Positions 1 through 8,500 of a DNA stretch of 11,544 bases are shown piece by piece. Positions within the stretch are counted from its first letter, which is position 1, and the number at the start of each line of letters is the position of its first letter. Both the position numbers and the translations under genes were made by a program. The stretch is from Euryarchaeota archaeon UBA623. Its GTDB lineage: Archaea > Thermoplasmatota > Poseidoniia > Poseidoniales > Thalassarchaeaceae. The stretch is from positions 1,829-13,372 of the forward strand of contig DAUV01000061.1 of the NCBI GenBank assembly GCA_002505325.1. Reading direction: 5' to 3'. The notes under the pieces are model-generated. The model ran no database searches. It was not told where the DNA came from and saw nothing but the letters and a program-made list of their open reading frames with translations.

Positions 1-3000
1 CACGAGAATGCCCAAGTCATGCCCGACGAGAAAACCGTGTACCTGTCTGATGATGAATATGGAACGGTCCTGTTCAAATTCGTCGCAGACACAGCCGGAG
101 ACCTCAGTGCAGGTACGCTGTACGCCGCCAAGGTCACACAAGATGACAGCAGCAACTCAGCCACCACTGGATTCGATGTGGAGTGGCTCGAAATGGCCTC
201 CTCCAGTAATTCCGAGATTGAAGATTGGGTGAACCATTACGACGACATAACCGTCTCTGACTACAGCAATGGTCAGAACTCGTACATCACAGACTCCGAG
301 ATTAACGACTGGGCCGAAGAGCGCTTGAATGATGACCTCGATGGCAGTGGGGGCATCGGATCAGCAGTCGATGACAGAGTAGCCTTCCTCGAATCACGTA
401 AGGCCGCGGCATCCATCGGGGCCAGCGACGAGTGGAACAAGATGGAGGGAGTCGTCTTCAACCCGGACGCGCCGGGCTACCTCTACCTCGCGATGTCGGA
501 CATCCGCTACGACATGAGTGACGGGCAGGGTGACATTCGAGTCTCGGAGAACCGCTGTGGCATCGTATACAGGATGCCGGTCGAGGTGGACTGGGACGTC
601 AGTAGAATAGAACCGGCTATTATCGGCGGGCCATACTCCAGCGGCGCCTCTCCCGACCAGTGCAATTCAAACAACATCGCCGGACCGGACAACCTCGCCG
701 TTCTGGATGACGGGCGGGTGCTCGTCGGAGAGGACACAGGCAAGCACCAGAACAACATGGTCTGGTTGTGGGAGCCTCCGGTCGAGCCGGTGGAGTGGGA
801 TGGTGAGTACAGCCTGAAATTCACCCGCATCATGCCCTCGGAAGTCCCAGATCGTGACAATGACTGGTTCGAGATTACTAACACAGGAGATACCGCGGTT
901 AGCCTAGCCGGATGGACAATTGAGCGCATACGCTCAACTGAACCTTGGATTTCCATGGTGAACGATTTGACCATCGACGCCGGAGCGTCGGTGGTGCTGA
1001 CAGAGAACCCGGTAAACCTCCTAGAAGATGGAGGGATAGTAGCACTGGACGGCAACGTCGTCCTGAACAACATGCCTTGGCTGGTCGACTCGGGCAGCGC
1101 ACTGCAACTGAAGACACCTGATGGAACGGTAGTCGATGCCATCGCCTTCGGTGGCGGGATTGCTGATATTGACGGATGGCAGGGAGGGGCCGTATCAGTC
1201 CCAGGAGATGGCTCGCCCGGACTCATTCTGATGCGTGGATCCGGATGCGGTGACTACCCTGACACCGACTCGGGAGCCGACTGGGAGCAGAGGTGGATAC
1301 GTATCGGTGCCTCAACGTTCTGCGACGGCGGGCACTTCACGACCGAGACCGATTCGACTGTCTCCGCCTCTATTGGCCCGGACTCGGCGTTCAACGACCT
1401 CATACAGTGGATTGCCGATGCCGAGGACTCGATACACCTACATGTGTACCAGTTCATGAGTCCCGATCTGACTCACGCCCTTCTAGATGCCATAGACAGG
1501 GGCGTCGAGGTCACGCTGCTGCTTGAGGAAGGCATTCTCGATAGCAGTAGCACGGTGAACAACCAGAGAGGGCACGCACAGGCTCTGCATGATGCGGGAG
1601 GCAATGTTCTCTGGATGGAGGATCCGACACTAATCAGCTCTCCCTACACGTACATCCACAGCAAGGTGGCGGTGAGGGATTCCGAGAGCGTCTGGATCTC
1701 GTCGGGTAACTGGAAGGACACCAGCGTCCCTCCTGATGGGGTCGGCAACCGGGAGTGGTCGGTCATCTTGAACTCAGAGGCCTCTGCCCAGCTGGTGCTC
1801 TCCAGAATGGCTTGGGACGAGAATCCCCAGCACCTGCACATATCACCGCACTCCTCCCGGCACTCCCCTACATTCGACTGGACCCTAGACGAGCCCAGTC
1901 ATGATGGCATCACGAATCTCACTCCCACTCACCAAGGGCCCTTTGAGGCCCAGTTGATGACCTGCCCCGACGACTGCATCGATGGCATAGTCGGCATGCT
2001 CGGTTCAGCAGAGACTTCGATTGAGCTCTCAGTACAGTACCTCGATCTCGACTGGTACTGGGGCTTCGGAGATAACCCAATCATAGCAGCGTTGCACGAT
2101 GCCGCGCAGCGCGGGGTCAGCATCCGGCTGATGCTGAACGGATACTATGCTGAGTGGGATGAGGAGATTCGTGATACTATCCACATGTTCAACACCGACT
2201 GGAACGCCACCGAGGGCCTCGATACGACGGCGCGGCTGATGGCGTACTCCGACAGTATCGTCAAGCTACACAACAAGGGTGCGATAATCGACGGCGAGAG
2301 CGTCCTAGTGGGAAGTATGAACTGGGGCTCGAGCGCGGCCCTGCGTAATCGGGAAATGGGTGTGCTCATCCACCATGACGGGCTTGCTGCAGAGTACCTC
2401 TCTTCCTTTGAGGAGGACTGGGGGCGTCTCGATTCGACAACTGACTCAGATGGCGATTTGATGCCGGACCAATGGGAAGCACAATTCGGACTTAACAGGC
2501 ATTCGGCAGCTGTACTAGGGACCGCTCTCAGCGAGCAGTCACTCGACCCCGATGAGGACGGCCTGAACAACCTTGAGGAGTTCCAGCTCAACGGCAACCC
2601 TCTCTCTAACGATACTGATGGTGACTGTATACTCGACGGTGAGGAGTCGGCCTTCGCACAAAGTGTGCTTCGTTCGCCCTCTTTCGCCATGATCTCTGGA
2701 GACGTGGACGAGAACGGTGTTCCTGATGGAGAGCAGCACGGCTGCCAGACCATTGTGGATGAGGGCGGAGAAGGCGGCGGTGAAGGCGGCGAAGAGGAAG
2801 AAGGGAACGGTTCCAATGAGGAAGGCGAGCCGAGTGGTGGCATCCTGAACATCAGAGAAGATCCTCTTTCAAGGCCAGGGGCCAAGTTTCTTTTCTGGCT
2901 GATGGTGATATCTACGATATCACTGGTATTAGCCGGCGCCTCGATGTTCCTACAACCTCGCAAAGGTACCGACGAGGTTCTGGTCGATGACTCTGGTTAC

Positions 3001-3228
3001 AGGTTCGACGATCCCGAAGCTCATATGGCAATTCTAAAGGGGACTAGTTTCGACAAGGGCGCAGAGGATGCTCGTGCGCGCACCGAGGGACGCGACGATG
3101 GTTCACACGGATCTATCAGACTGGATGGTTTTGGATTTGAATCAGTCACGCGTGACGAGGTCCAGTGGATGCTCGACCAGGGGCGCACAATGGAAGAGGT
3201 GCGGGCCGAACTCGGAGAGGAGGAGTGA
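1..3228 (+). CDS. PhoX-type phosphatase / lamin-tail / phospholipase D fusion ectoenzyme, membrane-anchored (5' partial)
   Basis: The frame is open from base 1, so the true start lies upstream; residue numbers count from the Met at base 19. Residues 1-260 resemble the C-terminal part of PhoX/DUF839 phosphatases (YLSDDEYGTVLFKF, DLSAGTLYAAK, MEGVVFNP, GPDNLAVLDDGRVLVGEDT). A lamin-tail domain follows (about 262-385). Two phospholipase D units span about 440-607 and 642-807. Each has an intact HxKxxxxD motif (547-554 HSKVAVRD, 751-758 HNKGAIID) plus the downstream GNREW or GSMNW/NREMG signature. Asp-rich thrombospondin-3-like calcium motifs cover about 809-905 (DSDGDLMPD, DPDEDGLNN, NDTDGDCILDG). 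Then come a Gly/Glu linker (about 914-941), one membrane helix (957-978) and an acidic cytoplasmic tail of about 90 residues. The large part therefore faces outside. Predicted activities are phosphomonoester and phosphodiester hydrolysis; substrate is unknown (phospholipid or nucleic acid). It is the first of three overlapping genes visible here. Domain calls are firm; their joint role is inference. Confidence 0.85.
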   Translation, partial: HENAQVMPDEKTVYLSDDEYGTVLFKFVADTAGDLSAGTLYAAKVTQDDSSNSATTGFDVEWLEMASSSNSEIEDWVNHYDDITVSDYSNGQNSYITDSEINDWAEERLNDDLDGSGGIGSAVDDRVAFLESRKAAASIGASDEWNKMEGVVFNPDAPGYLYLAMSDIRYDMSDGQGDIRVSENRCGIVYRMPVEVDWDVSRIEPAIIGGPYSSGASPDQCNSNNIAGPDNLAVLDDGRVLVGEDTGKHQNNMVWLWEPPVEPVEWDGEYSLKFTRIMPSEVPDRDNDWFEITNTGDTAVSLAGWTIERIRSTEPWISMVNDLTIDAGASVVLTENPVNLLEDGGIVALDGNVVLNNMPWLVDSGSALQLKTPDGTVVDAIAFGGGIADIDGWQGGAVSVPGDGSPGLILMRGSGCGDYPDTDSGADWEQRWIRIGASTFCDGGHFTTETDSTVSASIGPDSAFNDLIQWIADAEDSIHLHVYQFMSPDLTHALLDAIDRGVEVTLLLEEGILDSSSTVNNQRGHAQALHDAGGNVLWMEDPTLISSPYTYIHSKVAVRDSESVWISSGNWKDTSVPPDGVGNREWSVILNSEASAQLVLSRMAWDENPQHLHISPHSSRHSPTFDWTLDEPSHDGITNLTPTHQGPFEAQLMTCPDDCIDGIVGMLGSAETSIELSVQYLDLDWYWGFGDNPIIAALHDAAQRGVSIRLMLNGYYAEWDEEIRDTIHMFNTDWNATEGLDTTARLMAYSDSIVKLHNKGAIIDGESVLVGSMNWGSSAALRNREMGVLIHHDGLAAEYLSSFEEDWGRLDSTTDSDGDLMPDQWEAQFGLNRHSAAVLGTALSEQSLDPDEDGLNNLEEFQLNGNPLSNDTDGDCILDGEESAFAQSVLRSPSFAMISGDVDENGVPDGEQHGCQTIVDEGGEGGGEGGEEEEGNGSNEEGEPSGGILNIREDPLSRPGAKFLFWLMVISTISLVLAGASMFLQPRKGTDEVLVDDSGYRFDDPEAHMAILKGTSFDKGAEDARARTEGRDDGSHGSIRLDGFGFESVTRDEVQWMLDQGRTMEEVRAELGEEE
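3218..3223 (+). promoter_or_regulatory. Ribosome binding site of the deoA-like gene
   Basis: AGGAGG sits 4 bases before the ATG at 3228, inside the last codons of the upstream gene, with a further GGAG at 3214-3217. It decides the start at 3228 over the in-frame Met at 3165 and points to translational coupling. Confidence 0.6.
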
Positions 3229-4505
3229 TGTCCGAGGCGATTCGTGACCTCGTTCAAGGTGTCGTTGACGGCTCGCTCTCTGATGATGAGTTGACTGATT
3301 GGCTACGCGGGATCTACAACGTGGGACTCACAGAACTAGAAACAATTGCTCTAACCGAAGCAATGAGAGACTCGGGCGACATTCTCGAATGGAACTCCGA
3401 GATTTCCAAGTTGATAGTCGACAAGCACTCAACCGGAGGAGTCGGTGACAAGGTGTCGCTCGTGCTCGCTCCTGCTATGGCCGCGTGCGGTCTGTTGGTA
3501 CCGATGATTTCGGGGCGAGGGCTCGGTCATACTGGAGGCACGCTAGACAAGCTAGAGAGCATCCCCGGACTCCGCGTCGAGATGAGCCCTGAAAGCATCC
3601 GGCAGCAAGTAGAAAGCATCGGTGTTGCGATGGTCGGCCAGAGTGATACTCTGGTTCCAGCCGACCGGCGAATGTATGCGCTTCGAGACGTTACGGACAC
3701 GGTTGCATCAATCCCTCTAATTACATCCTCCATCGTTTCTAAGAAGGCGGCTGAGGGGCTGTCAGCAATGGTACTAGACGTCAAGTTCGGTCGCGCCGCC
3801 TTCATGGTCGAGCGGGAACAGGCTGTGAAGCTCGCGCGCTCGATGGTCGATGTAGCCAACGGTATGGGCATTCGTACCACGGCGGTTCTGACTTCGATGC
3901 AACACCCATTGGGCTGCGCCATTGGCAACTCACTGGAGGTGTTAGAAAGCGTCGAAACGCTGTGCGGAAGCGGCCCGGAGGACCTTGAAGAGTTGGTCTG
4001 TGTGCAGGGCGGACTTCTGCTGCACGCCACAGGCCTAGCCGAAGGCCCTAGGGCCGGTGCGGTGATGATCCACGATAGTCTACAGGACGGTTCGGCCTTC
4101 GAGCGCTTTCGCCTGATGGTAGAAGCCCAAGGAGGGAATGTTTCGATATTCGATAGTGACGCCTCACTGATGCGTGGACTGGGGCTGATGGACCCAGATC
4201 TCAACACCACTGAACTGTCGGTTGGTGCCACGGGCTGGGTAGTGGACATTGACGCCATGGCAATCGCTCGGGTCTGCTCGGGATTGGGTTCTGGTAGAGC
4301 ACGATTGGGCGACTCCATCGATCGCGCTGTAGGAGCCATACTTGAGGTGCAAGTCGGAGATTATCTGGATAAGGGTGAGCCATGGATAGTGCTGTACCAT
4401 CGCGACGAAGTGGATCGGGACACCATAGAAGGACTGCTTGATTCAATTACCCTATCTGATGAAGAAGTCGAAGCTGAATCGAGGATTGAGGAGATGTTCG
4501 ATTGA
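3228..4505 (+). CDS. deoA: Thymidine / pyrimidine-nucleoside phosphorylase
   Basis: Cytoplasmic phosphorolysis of thymidine (or uridine) and phosphate to free base and (deoxy)ribose-1-phosphate, in pyrimidine salvage. The 425-residue protein has the family hallmarks: KHSTGGVGD (66-74), the signature SGRGLGHTGGTLDKLE (95-110) and RDVTDTVASIPLITSSIVSKK. In the last motif, R153, S168 and K172 keep the spacing of E. coli DeoA R171, S186 and K190, the substrate-binding residues. Length matches bacterial and animal enzymes; the extra N-terminal domain of archaeal AMP phosphorylase (about 500 residues) is absent. The segment DVKFGRAAF and the following LTSMQHPLG resemble human TYMP more than E. coli DeoA (from memory). 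The ATG at 3228 was chosen because the strong ribosome site precedes it and the protein then begins like family members. It shares one base with the upstream stop (TGATG) and overlaps the next gene by 4 bases. Thymidine versus uridine preference cannot be read from sequence. Confidence 0.93.
   Translation: MSEAIRDLVQGVVDGSLSDDELTDWLRGIYNVGLTELETIALTEAMRDSGDILEWNSEISKLIVDKHSTGGVGDKVSLVLAPAMAACGLLVPMISGRGLGHTGGTLDKLESIPGLRVEMSPESIRQQVESIGVAMVGQSDTLVPADRRMYALRDVTDTVASIPLITSSIVSKKAAEGLSAMVLDVKFGRAAFMVEREQAVKLARSMVDVANGMGIRTTAVLTSMQHPLGCAIGNSLEVLESVETLCGSGPEDLEELVCVQGGLLLHATGLAEGPRAGAVMIHDSLQDGSAFERFRLMVEAQGGNVSIFDSDASLMRGLGLMDPDLNTTELSVGATGWVVDIDAMAIARVCSGLGSGRARLGDSIDRAVGAILEVQVGDYLDKGEPWIVLYHRDEVDRDTIEGLLDSITLSDEEVEAESRIEEMFD
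4488..4493 (+). promoter_or_regulatory. Ribosome binding site supporting a TTG start
   Basis: GAGGAG lies 8 bases before the TTG at 4502, within the end of deoA. It supports TTG as the start over the in-frame ATG at 4526, which would remove the conserved N-terminal R-x-x-ID residues of the family. Confidence 0.5.
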
Positions 4506-5584
4506 GGCTGAGACACATCGATCAAATGAGAGCCATAGCAGTGCTATGCATGGTCGAGGTCCACACAGCAGCCATCATCCCACCCGAAGGAATCAGTGTT
4601 GGTCACCCTGCTGCCTTCGTCGCGGCCGCCTTCGGAGGGATGGCCGCGCCGATGTTCGTCGCCATATCTGGCTGGGGCATCCACATGAGTGCGGTTCGCA
4701 GAGTCGCTGGCCCTGACCACAACGCCAGGACATGGTTGCGTTGGCTGGCTCCCAGAATCTTGTTGCTGAGTCTATGTCAGCTGCTGGTCAACCTTCTACT
4801 CAGCGCGGACCGAGGAGGTCGCTTTGAGTGGCAGACCCCAGGTGTCTTGACACTGCTTGCAATAGGTGCTCTACTGGCGCCTGTCCTAATTCGGCTCCCT
4901 ATGCGCTCTCGCGCATTACTGATGGTGGCGATGATGGCAACACCATTGGCTCTCGGAGACATCTCTGGTCCGGACTGGTCATGGTGGGAGCGGGTTGGTT
5001 CTGAAGGATCTTCGGAATGGCTTGCTAGGCTTCTATGGAACGGCACATATCCCGCGGTACCGTGGCTGAGTTTCGTGCTGCTGGGCTCCTTAATCTACGA
5101 CCTTGCTGATAATCCGACTGCGAGAGAGCGTGGCATCGTCCTCGGACTAACTGCTACCACAGTCACGGCGGCCGTCGCAGCGTTTGAGGAGATCCCTTGG
5201 GCTCTGACCGAGGGCGAGGCAGTCCTGACCTTCTTCCCAGCGAGCACCGCCTTCCTCGTCGTTTCCGGGACCTTCGTGCTGCTCACCCACAGGGCACTCG
5301 AGGAGTCAGAGGTGCGTGGTGATGAGATAGGTGGCAGCAAGCGTCTAGCGTTCCTCGAACCCGCTGGCCGCATCACGCTGACGATCTATGTCGCTCATTT
5401 CGCTGTGCTGGGTGCTGTGGCATCGGCGATGCAGGGGGAGCCTAGACTTGATCTCGTGCCTGCATTCGCTGCGACCATTGTCCATTCTCTCGTCTGGATA
5501 CCTCTGGCGATCTGGCATCAGAAATATATTCCTGAAATTTCCTTTGAAAGTTTACTGAGAAAAATCAGTCAGTCGTCAAGATAA
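4502..5584 (+). CDS. HGSNAT/DUF1624-DUF418-like integral membrane acyltransferase
   Basis: A 360-residue, strongly hydrophobic protein with about nine to ten membrane segments by eye. The N-terminus RLRHIDQMRAIAVLCMVEVH fits the family pattern R-x-x-ID-x-(L/M)-R-x-I-A-x-L-x-M-x-x-x-H, with H21 in the first membrane segment. AAPMFVAISGWG (about 48-59) matches the usual 'aPLFfflsG' stretch, and GRITLTIYVAHF near the C-terminus matches the 'GR-x-x-LT-x-Y' motif. Relatives include heparan-alpha-glucosaminide N-acetyltransferase and uncharacterised DUF418 proteins, which move or are thought to move acyl groups across a membrane. The acceptor here is unknown; a sugar or surface glycan is a guess. 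TTG is the proposed start, overlapping the deoA stop as TTGA. The 3' end is AT-rich (about 32% GC in 5521-5580) and overlaps the convergent lipoprotein gene by 16 bases. Family placement is moderate; an acyltransferase-3 type protein is the main alternative. Confidence 0.75.
   Translation: MRLRHIDQMRAIAVLCMVEVHTAAIIPPEGISVGHPAAFVAAAFGGMAAPMFVAISGWGIHMSAVRRVAGPDHNARTWLRWLAPRILLLSLCQLLVNLLLSADRGGRFEWQTPGVLTLLAIGALLAPVLIRLPMRSRALLMVAMMATPLALGDISGPDWSWWERVGSEGSSEWLARLLWNGTYPAVPWLSFVLLGSLIYDLADNPTARERGIVLGLTATTVTAAVAAFEEIPWALTEGEAVLTFFPASTAFLVVSGTFVLLTHRALEESEVRGDEIGGSKRLAFLEPAGRITLTIYVAHFAVLGAVASAMQGEPRLDLVPAFAATIVHSLVWIPLAIWHQKYIPEISFESLLRKISQSSR
5554..5569 (-). terminator. Possible T-tract terminator of the M60 lipoprotein gene
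   Basis: Just past the lipoprotein stop, the - strand reads through a run of five T (5564-5560) flanked by a 5-bp inverted repeat (ACTGA / TCAGT, 6-base loop). Archaeal termination often needs only a T-run. The site lies inside the 3' end of the opposing gene. The stem is short, so the call is weak. Confidence 0.35.
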
Positions 5585-8500
5585 TCTGTGGTCCAAGAAA
5601 TAGGCCCGAACCAGACTGAACTCTCTTCGTTTGAGGCCTGTATTCTGCCGTAGTATGTGGTTCCACAGCAAGTCAATCCAGTAACAGTATGTGAGTGATT
5701 GCCGACTGTTGTACTCCCAAAGTTTGTGCTGTCACTCCACCCTGAAGTCTGGTTACCCATGTCAGTTGTACCGTAATAGAATGTCAAAGTTGTATTCGTT
5801 CCATTATCGTAAGTCTCCCATGATATAGTAGTAGAAGTGGCATCCGAGGGGTCTGGTGAAGAAAGATTACGAAGAATGGCATCGTAAACGAAATATTCTC
5901 CTCGCAGTGGATCATCGACCCAAATTGGAAGATGGGAAAGAGAGTCAAAAGTGTCCTGAGTCAGTGGGAATCCCCAAGCAGCGTGATACGGAGCTAAGTT
6001 GTATCCAGTAGCGTTTGAAAGATGTAGTACCCAAGCGTTGAACTCCTCAGTGCCACCGCTCGGAACTTCGGCGGCAGGAAGAGTGTAGTAGACCGAGAGT
6101 GCTTCTGTAATCACTCCCCATCCCCATTCTTCCTTGATGATCAGATAGGTGTCGAGTGCTATCCAAACGGACCAATTGGAGATGTTAGAGCCATCTTCGA
6201 AGTATGGTTCCATCCTCGCTGCTCTCTGCTCTGGGTCAACGGCACCGTGTCCCTCTACTCCGACTAAATCTTCCATCAAGTAGACGCTGGCGAAGTTACA
6301 TCCCGTCTCCGTAGTGCCAGGGAGCGTGGATGGCATCCACTGATGGTTGTGGCCGAGTTCATGGAACATCCCCCAGTCACCGTTTTCACTCATGTATGAA
6401 ACATTGACCACGCCCGCCACACTCAGGTCGTGCGCCATGAATGGGTACCCTGAGTGCATCCATCCTGCTGATATCTGTGCATCGAAGACTGCTCTCTCTA
6501 CCCTCGGCCATGGTATGTAGCCGTAGAGTTCATGCTCCATCCCTAGAGCCTGATCCCACCAGTCCATCAAATCCTGAGGGTTATCTAAATCCCTAATCTC
6601 ATGGCTTGGAACTGTCAAAATGAACTGGTCACCACCAATCTCTGCCCATGGTGCTGGATCATTGCGATACTGTTGCTGCCACTGGAAGATATCAGTCTCG
6701 CCGTGAATGTATCTCGGGGCCTTGACGGCGTTCGAGATGGTTATGTCGAATTCACCGAGAGTAGAGCCTGCTTCGATTCCGATGTAGATTGGTCCGCCAA
6801 ATGCGTTGCCAACCTGCATTGAGGTGTTGTCGACATACCACCATCTGACAATCTGAGGATGCCGGTGAAGCTGACTCTTGCCCCAAAGACCGTCGCTGTG
6901 AGCACCGACTAGGACATAGGTGCCTGAACTGACTATCTCCGTGGGCAGAGTTACGGTCACTACCTCCCCGGGAGCGGCGTATAGACCAGTGGTCATTCGG
7001 ATATGTGATCGTGCTCCAGAATAGCCGAAATTGCTTGGCAGGCCACTCTGATCTCCATCAATTGACATGGTTCGAGTGATTCTTGTGGCGTTTGCAGGTA
7101 CCTCCCCTGGAAACTCAACATGACTGGGGTGAACTGGCAGTTCGTTTGCAGGCAACCCCTGCGTCAGTGCGGCCTCAACCCTAAGGAGAGTGTCTGCAAC
7201 TGGGTCCTCTCCAATGTTGTAGCCAACATTCTGCCAAAGAGTCCCGTACTGGATAACAGTCCACCCAGTGGTATTGACCGTCTCTCGTAACGGACCCCAA
7301 AAGTCATGGAAATCCAGAGCCACAACACCAGTACACGAAGATAGAGTGGCATCAGCAATAGTCGCATCGGCAACAGACAGTGTATGATTGTCGATTCGGT
7401 CAGCGTAGATTGCATCGATGGCCGCTTGTGGGCGTGTCAACTCATGTGGCACGACCCTCAAATCGACGCTGTTGTAACCCCAAGCATGAGAGACGAACAG
7501 TCCGGTTGTCTTGGCAATCTTGTTGCCCGGGTAGTTGTGCGACACGTCGCTGTTCGAGTACGACCAATACCAAGCGTGACCTCCCATTATCAGACCTCCT
7601 CCTGCGAGCATGAAGTCGATTAAGTTCCGATTGTCGGCATCATCATGGCCATTCCAGAACTCGTCGAGTAGGCAATCTATACCAGAGAGATCAGCCGGAG
7701 TCACCGAAAGATGAACTGTGTGCCCCTCTCCCTGTAGTTCATCCTCAAAGTCATCATAGCCGGCGCCATAAGCTAGGCCGACATCAGCGTTCTGACCACA
7801 AACCCACTCAACGGCGCGTAGAGAAAACTCAGTCTCCTTAACTCCAGCTCCATCGACCCAACTCTCATGGCCGTATCCTAACATCTTGCCACGGCCGACG
7901 TGACTGGCGGAGATTACTGGTATTGTCGAGCCATAGCCCTCTTCTGCAAATCCGATTGGGAAGGCCCATTCTCCGATTGGAAGTACTGGTGAGGGCCAGC
8001 CACCCCAATTCGTTTGCCCCATGCCACGTAGTAGTTCCGACTGGTCAGCTGCTAGGTCGTGGATAGCTATCCAAATGCTCAATCCCACCACTCCACCGGT
8101 ATTGTTTGCCCAGATAGTGTACTGATTCCAAGCAGTACGCTCGTCTGGAGTTCCGACGATAGATCCGTTGGCAAGGAGATTAAGGCCAGAGGGTAACGGA
8201 GGGACGACTTCCCAGGTCTCGATATCAGGGCCGTCGTTGGTGACTGGGATGACGATACTCTCGTTGGCCTCCAACGCGAATTCGATACCGGGCCAGGAAA
8301 TCTCGTCGGGAGGCAGACTAGTCACCCGGAACTGAAGCGGAGTCGAAGCCGGGCCACCTGAGTTGTTTGCCCAGACAGTGTGATAGGTCCACGGTTGCAG
8401 GATGGTTGCCGTGCCGCTAATCTCTCCAGTGTAATGGTCGAAGGCAAATCCTATGGGCAACGGTGGATCGACTTCCCATGTATCCGGAGTGCCGCCCTGC

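Noticed and set aside
507..1226. 239-codon open frame on the - strand
   Set aside because: It lies wholly antisense to the phosphatase/lamin-tail part of the fusion gene, is Ser/Pro/Thr-rich without recognisable motifs, and has the look of a shadow frame.
2145..2963. 272-codon open frame on the - strand with Ser/Pro runs
   Set aside because: It mirrors the calcium-repeat and Gly/Glu linker of the + strand gene; its low-complexity runs are the complement of that linker.
3165..3227. Upstream in-frame start for deoA
   Set aside because: It would add 21 Arg/Gly-rich residues not typical of the family and sits deep in the upstream gene, whereas the ATG at 3228 has AGGAGG just before it.
3527..4339. 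270-codon open frame on the - strand
   Set aside because: It is antisense to deoA, whose conserved motifs cover the same bases; no motif was recognised in it.
3228..4505. AMP phosphorylase assignment for the phosphorylase gene
   Set aside because: The protein is 425 residues and starts directly in the helical domain of the thymidine phosphorylase fold, lacking the extra N-terminal domain of archaeal AMP phosphorylases.
4526..4528. ATG as alternative start of the membrane acyltransferase
   Set aside because: It would cut off the family-conserved R-x-x-ID residues and lacks the well-placed GAGGAG seen before the TTG at 4502. It remains possible.
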